A DNA stretch of 64,000 nucleotides from Ignavibacteriota bacterium (GTDB taxonomy: Bacteria > Bacteroidota > Ignavibacteria > UBA10030 > BY39): the NCBI GenBank assembly GCA_003327435.1, contig QOQV01000005.1, positions 1 through 64,000 of the forward strand, in the 5' to 3' direction. The position numbers and the translations under genes were made by a program. Under the pieces are notes generated by a model. That model was given only the letters and a program-made list of their open reading frames with translations. It did no database searches and was not told the DNA's origin. Below, piece by piece: positions 1 to 9,316 of the stretch. The first letter of the stretch is position 1. Every line of letters begins with the position of its first letter.

Positions 1-180
1 GTTGTTAAAGCTTTACCCAATCTTTTCCATTACATAGATGATCCAAAGATAGCTCGTTCTACTAATGCATTAGAAGGCTATTTCAGTCGTGTCAAAGAAC
101 ATTACCGCTTACATCGCGGTTTATCTAATAGGAACAAAATAAATTATTTTAAATGGTACTTTTTCTTAAAACCTAAATAA
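1..180 (+). CDS. Transposase, C-terminal fragment (5' end outside window)
   Basis: Frame 1 is open from the first base to TAA at 178-180 and encodes 59 residues including STNALEGYFSRVKEHYRLHRGLS and FKWYFFLKPK. The T-N-x-L-E-G ... K ... H-R-G-L-S pattern is typical of the C-terminal end of DDE transposases of the IS256/IS1249-like type, where the glutamate is usually the last catalytic acidic residue. The start lies upstream of the window, so intactness cannot be judged. No terminal inverted repeat could be assigned to the right of the stop. The exact IS family is uncertain. Confidence 0.65.
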   Translation, partial: VVKALPNLFHYIDDPKIARSTNALEGYFSRVKEHYRLHRGLSNRNKINYFKWYFFLKPK

Positions 181-189
181 CTTTTAGCA

Positions 190-481
190 ACACTAAATGA
201 CTATTATACCCAGGATGACATTTTGCCCTTGTCTTTCTGAGTGAGTACGTTGGTAGACGGACGAACGAAGAATCTGACAAAGTATAATCAGATCCTTCAC
301 TTCGTTCAGGATGACAATGACCGTGTAGTCAGATGTTTCGCTTCGCTCAACATGACAATGACCGCGAAGTCAGATCCTTCTCCCCCAAAGGCGGACAGGT
401 CCGCCAGAGGCGGATCAGGATGACATTAGAGGCGGAGCGGATGACAATAACCGTGTTGTCAGATGTTTCGCTCAACAAGGA
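190..481. repeat. Nested palindromic intergenic repeats (REP-like)
   Basis: Imperfect units of about 40 bases follow one another: TCAGATCCTTCACTTCGTTC AGGATGACAATGACCG, then TCAGATGTTTCGCTTCGCTC AACATGACAATGACCG, then a third unit interrupted by extra sequence, then a partial fourth. The interrupting sequence carries a perfect 7-bp inverted repeat, GGCGGAC-AG-GTCCGCC (390-405), followed by more GGCGGA motifs. This looks like one palindromic element inserted into another. Short elements with GGATGAC and TCAGATCCTTC words are, from memory, common between genes in Bacteroidota/Ignavibacteria genomes. The two small ORFs of the track here are translations of the repeat, not genes. Confidence 0.7.
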
Positions 482-507
482 AGGAAACGAAAAAAATGAA
501 ATCACTT

Positions 508-3174
508 CTAAACTTCAATAATCTCTGGTGATATCTTTTCAAACTCAATTAATCCTCTCTTATCAAGGTGAACTTCGATCGTATCACCGGGTAAAAATTT
601 CCCAGATAAAATTCCTTCAGACAAATTATTAACTATATATTTCTGAATTGTTCGTTTCAATGGTCGAGCACCAAAACTTGGATCATATCCTAATTTTGCT
701 AACCAATCCTTGGCTTCATCAGTTACAACAAGTTTGATATCGTTCTTCTGTAACATTGCCTTTACTCTATTCAATTGTATATCCACAATCTTTCGAATGT
801 CTTCGATAGCAAGAGGTTTGAATAGAATGATATCATCAATTCTGTTCAAAAATTCTGGACGAATTGTTTGTCGGAGCAAATCAAACAGTCGTGCTTTAAG
901 TTGACCAAATATTTCATCCCTTTTATCACTATTCAACAGATGCATATTATCCTGAATCAGTGGTGTACCGATATTGGAAGTCATAATAATGATTGTATTC
1001 TTGAAATTCACAGTTTTGCCTTTGCTATCAGTCAACCTGCCATCATCTAACAATTGTAATAACAAATCAAAAACTTCGGGATGGGCTTTTTCAATTTCAT
1101 CTAACAGCACAACTGAATATGGTCTACGACGAACCGCCTCAGTGAGTTGTCCACCTTCTTCATAACCAACATATCCAGGTGGAGCACCAATCAGACGAGA
1201 TACGGAGAATTTTTCCATATACTCGCTCATATCTATTCGTATCAAAGCGTTTTCATCATTGAACAAAACCTCAGCAAGTGCTCTTGCAAGTTCGGTTTTC
1301 CCAACACCAGTTGTACCCAAGAAAATGAACGAACCAATTGGGCGTTTTTCATCCTGAAGACCAGCCCGACTCCGTCGGATAGCTTCGCTGACAGCACGAA
1401 CAGCCTCTTCCTGACCTACAACTCTCTGATGCAACCTTTCCTCAAGATGCAATAATTTTTGTCGTTCGCTTTCCACAAGTCGAGTTACTGGTATACCAGT
1501 CCACTTTGCAACAACCTGAGCAATATCTTCAGAGTCGACTTCTTCGCGAAGCATTTTCCTATCTTTTTGTATTTCCTGTAATTTTTGAGTTGCAATCTTT
1601 AACTCTTTTTCCAGAGTTGTGATTACACCATATTTCAGTTCTGCTACTCTTGCAAGATCACCTTCACGTTCCTTCTCTTCAATCTCCTGCTTTGCGTTTT
1701 TAATTTCTTCCTTCATTTTGCGAATTGATTGAATCAACTCCTTTTCATTCTGCCAGTGAGCCCTTAACTCATTACGCTTATCATTCAATTCCGCAAGTTC
1801 TTTTTCTATTAAATTTAATCTTTCCTCAATACTTTCCTTTTGAGTTTCGTTTTTATAATCAATCAATTCTCGTTTAATTGCTTCACGTTCAATTTCCAGC
1901 TGTTTAATTTTTCTTTCAACTTCATCAAGTTCTTCTGGCATTGAATCAATTTCAATTCTTAATCTTGAAGCAGCTTCATCAACTAAGTCGATTGCTTTAT
2001 CAGGTAAGAATCTATCAGTTATATACCTGTGGCTGAGTTCAGCTGCGCTGATGAGCGCACCATCTGTAATTCTTACTCCATGATGAACTTCATACCGCTC
2101 TTTTAATCCGCGTAAGATGGAAATTGTTTCTTCGACCGATGGCTCATCGATTAAGACGGGCTGGAAGCGTCTTTCGAGAGCAGCATCTTTTTCTATATAT
2201 TTCCTATATTCGTCGATTGTAGTTGCACCAATCGCTCTTAATTCACCTTTTGCAAGAGCAGGTTTCAGCATATTGGCTGCATCAACAGCACCCTGAGCTG
2301 CACCTGCACCCACGAGGGTATGAAGTTCATCTATGAATAAAATTACTTCACCATTGGATTCAGTAACTTCTTTTAAAACAGCTTTGAGGCGCTCTTCAAA
2401 TTGACCTCTAAAGCTTGTACCTGCAACCAGAGCACCCATATCAAGTGCAATGATGCGTTTTGTTTTTAAATTTTCCGGAACATCACCTTGAACAATTCTG
2501 GAAGCAATTCCCTCTGCAATTGCTGTTTTACCTACACCTGGTTCACCAATTAATACTGGATTATTCTTAGTTCTACGAGACAGCACCTGTAAAACACGCC
2601 TGATTTCTTCATCTCTACCAATAACTGGATCAAGTTTGCCTTTTCGGGCAAGTTCATTTAAATCCCTTCCAAATCTCTGCAGCGCCTGATATTTTTCCTC
2701 TGGTGTCTGGTCTGTAACGCGTTGTGTACCGCGTATATCCTTCAACGCTTTATAAACCAAATCTTTGGTTACACCCTGAGCTTGCAAGATTTTTGCTGCA
2801 TTAGATTGTTTTGTTTCAAGCAAACCAAGAAGTAAATGTTCAGTGCTGATGTATTCATCTTTCAACTGGGAAGCTTCCTTCACAGCGTTATCGAACAATT
2901 GCAATAAGTTCTGACTTATATATTGATTACCAACACCAGCACCGGAAACCTTTGGAAGTTTTTCGATAGCTTCGTTTACCTTGATTTGAATGTATTTCAG
3001 ATTAGTTCCGATTTTTTGTAGAATCGAAACGACAATGCCCTCAGTATCCTGAACTAAAGCTGCAAGCAGGTGTTCGGGCTCGATTGCCTGATTACTATAA
3101 CTTGCAGCGATTTCCTGTGCAGCTTGAACCGCTTCCTGAGATTTTATTGTAAATTTCTGAAAGTTCATAGGCAT
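508..3174 (-). CDS. clpB: ATP-dependent chaperone ClpB
   Basis: A protein of 888 residues, close to the usual 850-880 of ClpB, the cytoplasmic Hsp100 disaggregase that extracts polypeptides from aggregates together with DnaK. The order is a double Clp N-domain (about 1-150), first AAA+ module with Walker [10 protein letters not shown] (210-218), a long charged coiled-coil middle domain (about 415-535) typical of ClpB, and a second AAA+ module with GTTGVGKTE and the Clp C-terminal D2-small domain. The middle domain separates it from ClpA/ClpC. The start may be M1 or M3 (MNFQKFT). It lies 21 bp downstream of dnaK on the same strand, so the two are probably co-transcribed as a heat-shock unit. 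Confidence 0.97.
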   Translation of the reverse strand: MPMNFQKFTIKSQEAVQAAQEIAASYSNQAIEPEHLLAALVQDTEGIVVSILQKIGTNLKYIQIKVNEAIEKLPKVSGAGVGNQYISQNLLQLFDNAVKEASQLKDEYISTEHLLLGLLETKQSNAAKILQAQGVTKDLVYKALKDIRGTQRVTDQTPEEKYQALQRFGRDLNELARKGKLDPVIGRDEEIRRVLQVLSRRTKNNPVLIGEPGVGKTAIAEGIASRIVQGDVPENLKTKRIIALDMGALVAGTSFRGQFEERLKAVLKEVTESNGEVILFIDELHTLVGAGAAQGAVDAANMLKPALAKGELRAIGATTIDEYRKYIEKDAALERRFQPVLIDEPSVEETISILRGLKERYEVHHGVRITDGALISAAELSHRYITDRFLPDKAIDLVDEAASRLRIEIDSMPEELDEVERKIKQLEIEREAIKRELIDYKNETQKESIEERLNLIEKELAELNDKRNELRAHWQNEKELIQSIRKMKEEIKNAKQEIEEKEREGDLARVAELKYGVITTLEKELKIATQKLQEIQKDRKMLREEVDSEDIAQVVAKWTGIPVTRLVESERQKLLHLEERLHQRVVGQEEAVRAVSEAIRRSRAGLQDEKRPIGSFIFLGTTGVGKTELARALAEVLFNDENALIRIDMSEYMEKFSVSRLIGAPPGYVGYEEGGQLTEAVRRRPYSVVLLDEIEKAHPEVFDLLLQLLDDGRLTDSKGKTVNFKNTIIIMTSNIGTPLIQDNMHLLNSDKRDEIFGQLKARLFDLLRQTIRPEFLNRIDDIILFKPLAIEDIRKIVDIQLNRVKAMLQKNDIKLVVTDEAKDWLAKLGYDPSFGARPLKRTIQKYIVNNLSEGILSGKFLPGDTIEVHLDKRGLIEFEKISPEIIEV

Positions 3175-3195
3175 AATATTCCGAATTTATTATTT

Positions 3196-5112
3196 TTATT
3201 TATCATCCACTACTTCATAATCTGCATCTTCGACCGGTTTATCTTTCTTGGGTTCAGTTTCAGGTTGAGCATGGGTTTCAGTTTTGAATCCACCACCGGG
3301 TTGCCCCTTTACCGATTCATACATCCTTGTTGAAGCTTCGTTCCAGGCATTGTTCAATTCTTCCATTTTGCGTTTAATTTCGTTTATATTCCCACCTTTT
3401 ACAGCGGTATCAAGAGCATCAGCAGCAGATTCAACTTTTGCTTTAAGATCCGAAGGAATCTTATCACCCAAATCTTTCAACTGTTTACGTGTTTGAAATA
3501 CTAAATTATCTGCCTGGTTCTTTGTATCCACTTCCTCTTTTTTCCGCTTATCTTCAGCAGCATGGGCAGCTGCGTCAGCTTTCATTTTTTCAATTTCTTC
3601 CTTTGTTAAACCACTGGAGGAAGTGATACGGATGCTTTGTTCTTTATTTGTAGCTTTGTCTTTAGCGGTAACATGTAAGATTCCATTAGCATCTATATCG
3701 AAAGTGACTTCAATTTGTGGAACACCACGAGGTGCAGGTGGAATACCATCAAGGTGGAAGCGCCCGAGTGTTCTATTATCAATTGCCATTGGTCTTTCAC
3801 CCTGTAACACATGAATTTCAACAGAAGTCTGATTATCTGAAGCTGTAGAGAATATCTCGCTTTTGCGAGTTGGTATTGTGGTGTTTGCAGGAATGAGCAC
3901 AGTCATCACACCTCCTAATGTTTCGATACCGAGTGAAAGAGGAGTAACATCCAGCAAAAGAACATCTGTAACATCACCACTTAAGACACCACCCTGTATA
4001 GCAGCACCAACAGCAACAACTTCGTCAGGATTAACACCTTTATGACCTTCTTTACCAAATATTTCTTTTACAAGCTGTTGAATTCTTGGCATGCGTGTCA
4101 TACCACCTACAAGAATCACCTCGTCGATCTGGCTTGGTGAAAGTCCAGCATCCTTGAGTGCTTTTTCAACTGGTGGAATACAGCGCTGTACTAAATCTTC
4201 AACCAGCTGTTCAAACTTTGCTCTTGTTATCGTCATATTCAGGTGTTTTGGGCCTTCAGCAGTAGCGGTAATGAAAGGTAAGTTAATTTCAGTTTGCATA
4301 AGTTGTGAAAGTTCCATCTTAGCTTTTTCAGCAGCTTCCCTAAGGCGCTGTAACGCCATTGGATCTTTTCTGAGATCAATACCTTCCGCTTTTTTGAATT
4401 CTTCTGCAAGATAATCAACAAGTCGCTGATCAAAATTATCACCACCAAGGTGAGTGTCGCCATTTGTGGATTTCACTTCGAACACTCCATCCCCCAATTC
4501 AAGAATTGAGATGTCGAATGTTCCACCACCTAAATCGAAAACGGCTACTTTTAAATCTTTGTGTTTTTTATCAAGCCCATAAGCAAGTGCAGCTGCGGTT
4601 GGTTCGTTAATAATACGGCGAACATTCAAACCAGCAATTTCACCTGCTTCTTTCGTTGCCTGTCGTTGTGCATCGTTGAAATAAGCAGGAACGGTGATAA
4701 CGGCATCAGTGACTTTTTGACCGAGATAATCTTCGGCAGTTTGTTTCATTTTCTGTAAAATCATTGCGCTGATTTCTGGAGGAGAGTAAACCCTATCACC
4801 AATTTGAACGCGGGCAGTATTGTTATCACCTCTAATTACTTTATATGGCACAAGTTTCATTTCCTCAGTTACTTCATCGTAAAATCTGCCCATAAATCTT
4901 TTGATTGAAAAAACAGTATTTTGAGAGTTTGTAACCGCCTGGCGTTTAGCCGCCTGACCAACAAGCCGTTCACCAGTTTTTGTAAATGCCACCACTGATG
5001 GTGTTGTTCTTGAACCCTCAGCATTCGCAATAACAATCGGGTCTTTACCTTCCATTACTGCAACTACTGAGTTTGTTGTACCTAAATCAATTCCAATTAT
5101 TTTTCCAGCCAT
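3196..5112 (-). CDS. dnaK: Molecular chaperone DnaK (Hsp70)
   Basis: A protein of 638 residues, standard for DnaK, the ATP-driven Hsp70 that binds exposed hydrophobic segments of unfolded proteins. The N-terminal ATPase begins [16 protein letters not shown]; the phosphate-binding [15 protein letters not shown] and the [14 protein letters not shown] motif are intact. The substrate-binding domain (from about 390) contains [17 protein letters not shown] and the helical lid ends in the acidic [11 protein letters not shown] tail seen in true DnaK. ATG at 5112 has an AAGGA-like ribosome site a few bases upstream. Neighbours are hsp20 upstream and clpB downstream; grpE and dnaJ are not in the window. 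Confidence 0.98.
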   Translation of the reverse strand: MAGKIIGIDLGTTNSVVAVMEGKDPIVIANAEGSRTTPSVVAFTKTGERLVGQAAKRQAVTNSQNTVFSIKRFMGRFYDEVTEEMKLVPYKVIRGDNNTARVQIGDRVYSPPEISAMILQKMKQTAEDYLGQKVTDAVITVPAYFNDAQRQATKEAGEIAGLNVRRIINEPTAAALAYGLDKKHKDLKVAVFDLGGGTFDISILELGDGVFEVKSTNGDTHLGGDNFDQRLVDYLAEEFKKAEGIDLRKDPMALQRLREAAEKAKMELSQLMQTEINLPFITATAEGPKHLNMTITRAKFEQLVEDLVQRCIPPVEKALKDAGLSPSQIDEVILVGGMTRMPRIQQLVKEIFGKEGHKGVNPDEVVAVGAAIQGGVLSGDVTDVLLLDVTPLSLGIETLGGVMTVLIPANTTIPTRKSEIFSTASDNQTSVEIHVLQGERPMAIDNRTLGRFHLDGIPPAPRGVPQIEVTFDIDANGILHVTAKDKATNKEQSIRITSSSGLTKEEIEKMKADAAAHAAEDKRKKEEVDTKNQADNLVFQTRKQLKDLGDKIPSDLKAKVESAADALDTAVKGGNINEIKRKMEELNNAWNEASTRMYESVKGQPGGGFKTETHAQPETEPKKDKPVEDADYEVVDDK

Positions 5113-5152
5113 TTTTAAAGTCCTTATAATTTGTTCTACATAATAATAAATT

Positions 5153-5181
5153 GAGTTAGGAAGTTGAAAACCTCCTAACTC
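5153..5181 (-). terminator. Hairpin between hsp20 and dnaK
   Basis: A perfect 9-bp stem GAGTTAGGA / TCCTAACTC encloses an 11-base loop, just downstream of the hsp20 stop. On the minus strand it is followed by AATTTATTATTA, which is not a strong U-tract. It may therefore attenuate or stabilise the transcript rather than fully terminate it, which fits a regulated hsp20-dnaK-clpB transcript. Confidence 0.5.
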
Positions 5182-5201
5182 ACTTTTGAATTAAATTTTA
5201 T

Positions 5202-5630
5202 TTACTTAATTTCAATTGTCTTTGAAATATCTTTCGGGTTCGATTTCGGCAATTGAATTTTCAATATTCCGTTCTTGAAACTTGCTTCAACCTTATCAGA
5301 ATCCACCTCTACAGGAAGAGTTATCGAACGGTTAAATGCACCGTAGCACATTTCGAGATGATAGTAGTTCTCATTCTCTTTCTTCTCTTCTCTCTTCCTT
5401 TCACCACTGATTGTCAGGACATCGTTGTGGAGAGAAATTTTTATATCATCTTTCTCGATTCCTGGCAATTCAGCAGTGATGTAGAGGTTCTTGTCATCTT
5501 CGTGCATATCAATTGCCGGGATAAACGAACCACTTACACGACGAGAAAATGGAAATTCACTTAACATTCTCTGTATTTGATTCTCGAAAGCTTCAAGCTC
5601 TCGGAATGGTGAAAATTTTATTAGTGTCAT
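5202..5630 (-). CDS. Small heat-shock protein, Hsp20/alpha-crystallin family
   Basis: A protein of 142 residues with the alpha-crystallin domain over roughly residues 35-142 (ITAELPGIEKDDIKISLHND VLTISGERK ... FNRSITLPVEVDSDKVEASF KNGILKIQLPK), an ATP-independent holdase that keeps unfolding proteins soluble. The track extends the frame to a GTG at 5639. The ATG at 5630 is preferred because an AGGAG Shine-Dalgarno lies about 8 bases upstream of it. It heads the hsp20-dnaK-clpB series, and the three form an obvious proteostasis cluster. A sigma-54-like promoter candidate lies about 60 bp upstream. Confidence 0.95.
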   Translation of the reverse strand: MTLIKFSPFRELEAFENQIQRMLSEFPFSRRVSGSFIPAIDMHEDDKNLYITAELPGIEKDDIKISLHNDVLTISGERKREEKKENENYYHLEMCYGAFNRSITLPVEVDSDKVEASFKNGILKIQLPKSNPKDISKTIEIK

Positions 5631-5689
5631 ATTTATCACTCCTTTCTTTTTGTTTGTTTTACATCTTTAAAACTCTGCCATCATTATTT

Positions 5690-5704
5690 ACAAGCACTGT
5701 GCCA
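5690..5704 (-). promoter_or_regulatory. Candidate sigma-54-type promoter upstream of hsp20
   Basis: The minus strand reads CTGGCAC-AGTGC-TTGTA, close to the sigma-54 pattern TGGCAC-N5-TTGCW, with one deviation (T for C at the -12 box). It lies about 60 bases upstream of the hsp20 start. No CIRCE element was seen. No sigma-54 or activator gene is in the window, so this is a motif match only. Confidence 0.35.
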
Positions 5705-5924
5705 GAAATACAAAAACAGAATAATATATCCCTTATCTTGTTGATATTTAATAAATTATACATAATCTTATTCAAAAATGTATAAATCCTCCAATTCAAT
5801 TACAACTGCCATAAAGTCATACCAACTCTTAAATTTTCACACCAGAACATATTTTTGTCAGCCAATTATGAAAATTTTTCACCCACTTGTATTTGTTTTT
5901 TGATTTTACTAAATTGAATCGCTT

Positions 5925-6701
5925 ATGAATATCGATAAGATTAAAAATCTTTTAAAAACAAAATATATTGGTAAAGCTATCTTATTTCTTGAACAAATTG
6001 ATTCTACCAATAATTATTTGAAAAATCTCGAAGTTGCAGAAAATTCTGATGGTTTAGTAGTAATTGCTGAAAATCAGACAAAAGGTAGAGGAAGATATGA
6101 TAGAAAATGGTACTCACAACCGGGAAAAAACCTGACTTTTTCTGTATTAATGACACCAACAAAAACAAATTTAGAAACAAAGATTCTACCAATTATTACC
6201 GCCTCGGCAATTTGCAAGGCAGTAGAAAATTACACCGGAATCCATATCCATACAAAATGGCCCAATGATTTGATTTTGAATGGTAAAAAATTAGGCGGAA
6301 TACTTATAGAGACAACTTTTGAGACCCATTTAAAAAAAATAATTATTGGTATTGGATTAAATGTAAATCAATCTTCTTTTGATAATGAGGTTAAATTAAT
6401 TGCCACCTCGCTTTATTTAAATAACGGAAGGGAATATGATAGAGAAGTGCTCTTATCACACATTTTGAATTCATTGGACGAGATGTATCATAAATTAATT
6501 CTGAATGATTATTTAGATTATATAGAAGATTGGAAAATGAGATGTAACCACTTTAAGAAAACAATAATTTTTGAATATAATGGAGAAAGTTATAAAGGCA
6601 TTGCGCGGGAGCTTACTAAAGATGGATGCCTGATAGTAAACTCTGATGGTAAAGATATTAAAATATTTTCAGGTGAAATTTTTATCAATAAAGAAGGATA
6701 A
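5925..6701 (+). CDS. birA: Biotin--[acetyl-CoA-carboxylase] ligase, monofunctional
   Basis: A protein of 258 residues that activates biotin as biotinyl-AMP and attaches it to the lysine of the biotin carboxyl carrier protein. Visible motifs are QIDSTNNYLK, the adenylate-binding loop KGRGRYDRKW, and KWPNDLILNGKKLGGILIE with the biotin-site lysine, followed by a small C-terminal SH3-like domain. The winged-helix DNA-binding domain of E. coli BirA is missing at the N-terminus, so this is an enzyme only, not a biotin-operon repressor. coaX follows after 5 bp, an arrangement seen in many bacteria (birA-coaX), so the two probably share a transcript. Confidence 0.95.
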   Translation: MNIDKIKNLLKTKYIGKAILFLEQIDSTNNYLKNLEVAENSDGLVVIAENQTKGRGRYDRKWYSQPGKNLTFSVLMTPTKTNLETKILPIITASAICKAVENYTGIHIHTKWPNDLILNGKKLGGILIETTFETHLKKIIIGIGLNVNQSSFDNEVKLIATSLYLNNGREYDREVLLSHILNSLDEMYHKLILNDYLDYIEDWKMRCNHFKKTIIFEYNGESYKGIARELTKDGCLIVNSDGKDIKIFSGEIFINKEG

Positions 6702-6706
6702 AATTT

Positions 6707-7471
6707 ATGTTATTAGCAGTTGATATTGGCAATACGCACATAGTTATTGGTGTATTTAAAAATGAAAAATTATTATCTCACTGGCGACTCTCCAGTAACA
6801 TCACAAGAACAGAAGACGAAAGTTTTTTAGTTGTTAAATTGCTTTTTGATCAAATTAATATAACACCAAGAGATATCAGTGGAGTTGTTATTTCATCTGT
6901 TGTGCCAAATTTTACAAATGTATACAGATTACTTTCTATAAAATATTTTAACACAAGACCTATTATTATATCTTCGGATTTAAAACTCGGAATAAAAATC
7001 AAATATGATAATCCCAAAGCCGTTGGTGCTGATAGATTATGCAATGCTGTCGCTACATATAGAAAATATGGAGGTCCTTCGATTGTTGTTGATTTTGGTA
7101 CTGCCACAACCTTTGATGTGATTTCAAAAAAAGGTGAATACCTTGGTGGTGTGATTGCACCAGGAATAGAAACAGCGGGTGGAGAACTTCACAGGCGTGC
7201 AGCACAATTGCCCAAGATTGAACTGAAGTTTCCTAAAAATATTATAGGTAAAAACACTATCGAAAGTATGCAAGCAGGTATTCTCTATGGTGCACTTGAT
7301 GCTATGGAAGGTATAATTAAGAGAATCGAAACTGAACTTGGCAGTAAAGCAAAGTTGATTGCTACAGGTGGTTATTCAAAACTGATGTGTATGGAAAGTA
7401 AATTGAAACTAAATTGTGAACCATCGCTAGTACTTGAAGGAGCTAAACTAATCTATGAGTTGAATAGATAA
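6707..7471 (+). CDS. coaX: Type III pantothenate kinase
   Basis: A protein of 254 residues that phosphorylates pantothenate in the first step of coenzyme A synthesis. It has the ASKHA fold: LLAVDIGNTHIVIGVF is the first phosphate loop, GADRLCNAVATYRKYG the type III signature, and VVDFGTATTFDVI the second phosphate loop. Later motifs GGVIAPGIETA and ATGGYSKL are also intact. Length matches the family (about 255). The AAGGA-like site lies at the end of birA, so translation is closely coupled. Confidence 0.95.
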   Translation: MLLAVDIGNTHIVIGVFKNEKLLSHWRLSSNITRTEDESFLVVKLLFDQINITPRDISGVVISSVVPNFTNVYRLLSIKYFNTRPIIISSDLKLGIKIKYDNPKAVGADRLCNAVATYRKYGGPSIVVDFGTATTFDVISKKGEYLGGVIAPGIETAGGELHRRAAQLPKIELKFPKNIIGKNTIESMQAGILYGALDAMEGIIKRIETELGSKAKLIATGGYSKLMCMESKLKLNCEPSLVLEGAKLIYELNR

Positions 7472-7485
7472 AACCCTTAATCTGA

Positions 7486-8118
7486 TTATTTATTTCTCCA
7501 ACTTTGGAATACTTTCATAACTGCTTCAGTGCGTGAGTGTACCTGTAATTTTGAGTAAATATTTTTTATATGATACCTCACTGTTTCAACGCTAATAAAA
7601 AGTTTCTCTGCAATTTCGTCGTAAGTTAATCCGTTTGCTAACTCACATACAATTTCATATTCTCTCTCTGAAAGATTATTTGTTTTTTCTACGGGAGCTA
7701 TTTGAAATGCCTGTATAACTTTTCGAGCTATTTGACTCGACATCGGTGAACCACCCTGTTTTAACTCCTTTATAGATCTCAAAATTTCCTTCATAGATGT
7801 ATTCTTGAGTATGTAACCAGTTGCGCCTGCCATCAAGGATTGGAAAATTTTATCTGGTTCTTCATGAATCGTTAACATCATTATATCAATGTTTTCCCTT
7901 TTTTGCTTAAGAATGCGTGCACATTCGATTCCGTTCATACCAGGTAAATTAATGTCCATCAATACAACATCTACATTTTCAACATCAAGATTGTTTAATG
8001 CCTCCTCTGCGGTAACAAACACACCGATACAATCAAAACCTTTTGAATTTTTTAATATATACTCCAATCCATCTCTTATTATTTGATCATCTTCAACGAT
8101 TGCAACTTTAATTTTCAT
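7486..8118 (-). CDS. NarL/FixJ-family response regulator
   Basis: A protein of 210 residues. The receiver domain (1-120) has the acidic pair ED10-D11 and the phosphoacceptor D55 in VVLMDINLPG. A LuxR-type helix-turn-helix (about 145-205) reads LSEREYEIVCELANGLTYDE IAEKLFISVETVRYHIKNIY SKL. It is a DNA-binding output protein activated by phosphorylation. The partner kinase is the gene immediately upstream (52-bp gap, same strand), a HisKA_3 kinase of the type that pairs with NarL regulators. The regulated genes are not evident; nuo lies upstream in the same direction. Confidence 0.95.
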   Translation of the reverse strand: MKIKVAIVEDDQIIRDGLEYILKNSKGFDCIGVFVTAEEALNNLDVENVDVVLMDINLPGMNGIECARILKQKRENIDIMMLTIHEEPDKIFQSLMAGATGYILKNTSMKEILRSIKELKQGGSPMSSQIARKVIQAFQIAPVEKTNNLSEREYEIVCELANGLTYDEIAEKLFISVETVRYHIKNIYSKLQVHSRTEAVMKVFQSWRNK

Positions 8119-8170
8119 GGTGTTAATATAATTAATATTTTTACCGATTAAAACCCATATTTATGTAGTT

Positions 8171-9193
8171 TCAGATAATATGCATTTCTATTTCAGGAAC
8201 ATTTAGAAAGATTTCTGTTCCTTTCCCACTTTCAGATTTTATGATAAGATTTCCATCCAATGCTTTTGCCCGAGCATATATATTCGTTATCCCTTTTTGA
8301 GTTCTTGAATTCTCAAATTGTAAATGAGAATCGAATCCTACACCATCATCTTGAATCCTGAGTTTAAATTCCTTTGCATTCATATCGATCCATATGTTAA
8401 CATTGTTAGCTCTGGAATGTTTGCATATATTAGTTAATACTTCTTTTATGATAAAAAATACATTTCTTCTAAATTCTGATGTTAACTTAAATTCTTTTGC
8501 CTGGGGAGTTATATTTGTTTCAAACTTCAAATTTTTACCTTTAAGAAAGCCTGTGGAATAATTTTTAAAAAAGATCACCACTTCCTGAACACTATTATTG
8601 TTAGGATCCAAAGACCATATAATATCTCTCAACAACTCATCTAAGTTTTTTATTATATCAGCGATCAAAGTAAGATCGCTACAGGCTTTTTCAATTTCTC
8701 CATTTTTTATCTTTTCTTTTGCCACTTCTGTGAGTATTAGAGATTGCACAAGTGAACTTCCGGCTCCGTCGTGAAAATCGCGAGCAATTCTTATACGTTC
8801 ATTTTCCACAACTTTACGCTTTTCAAGTAAAGCTTTTTTCGAAATGTATTTATTTTTTATTTCATATCGCCGAATTAACCAGAATAAAAATAAAAACACA
8901 ATAATATGAAGCCACCAGAAACTAATTCTCTCCCAGAAAAATTTTGGAATCTCAATAGAAAAATCGCTAATATGTCTGGTTTCACCACTATTTCTATTTA
9001 TACTACGGATTTGGACATTATAACGACCTCCAGAAATACCTGACCCAAGTTGTTGATTTAAACTATCTAAACTCCTCCAAATCGTATCTACTTCCAATAT
9101 TCTATATTGTAAATATAAATCCCCCGGTTGATTTTCATCCTGAGATAACACAGATGTTACATAGAACACGCACATTAATAATAATACATTCAT
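8171..9193 (-). CDS. Sensor histidine kinase (HisKA_3) with short Y_Y_Y-like sensor
   Basis: A protein of 340 residues. After a hydrophobic start (1-17, signal-like) comes a short segment, YRILEVDTIWRSLDSLNQQL GSGISGGRYNVQIRSINRNS, resembling the end of the Y_Y_Y sensor domain. One membrane helix follows (about 91-109), then the dimerisation/phosphoacceptor region with H141 in ERIRIARDFHDGAGSSLVQ, then a HATPase_c domain (ICKHSRANNV N-box; DDGVGFD; KGTEIFLNVP end). In relatives Y_Y_Y usually follows a large periplasmic beta-propeller, absent here, so the sensor is very reduced. It probably phosphorylates the adjacent NarL-type regulator. Confidence 0.9.
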   Translation of the reverse strand: MNVLLLMCVFYVTSVLSQDENQPGDLYLQYRILEVDTIWRSLDSLNQQLGSGISGGRYNVQIRSINRNSGETRHISDFSIEIPKFFWERISFWWLHIIVFLFLFWLIRRYEIKNKYISKKALLEKRKVVENERIRIARDFHDGAGSSLVQSLILTEVAKEKIKNGEIEKACSDLTLIADIIKNLDELLRDIIWSLDPNNNSVQEVVIFFKNYSTGFLKGKNLKFETNITPQAKEFKLTSEFRRNVFFIIKEVLTNICKHSRANNVNIWIDMNAKEFKLRIQDDGVGFDSHLQFENSRTQKGITNIYARAKALDGNLIIKSESGKGTEIFLNVPEIEMHII

Positions 9194-9316
9194 GTGATTA
9201 AAATATATTTGATATAAATTATATCAAAAATAAATATTTCAAAAATCAAAAACAAACCGTTGATTTTTAAAATACTTAAATTTAAATATTTTAGAACGAG
9301 ATGATAATTCCTAAAA

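Noticed and set aside
241-521. Two small plus-strand ORFs (60 and 62 aa)
   Set aside because: They are translations of the palindromic repeat units in two frames, with no ribosome site and no protein-like composition.
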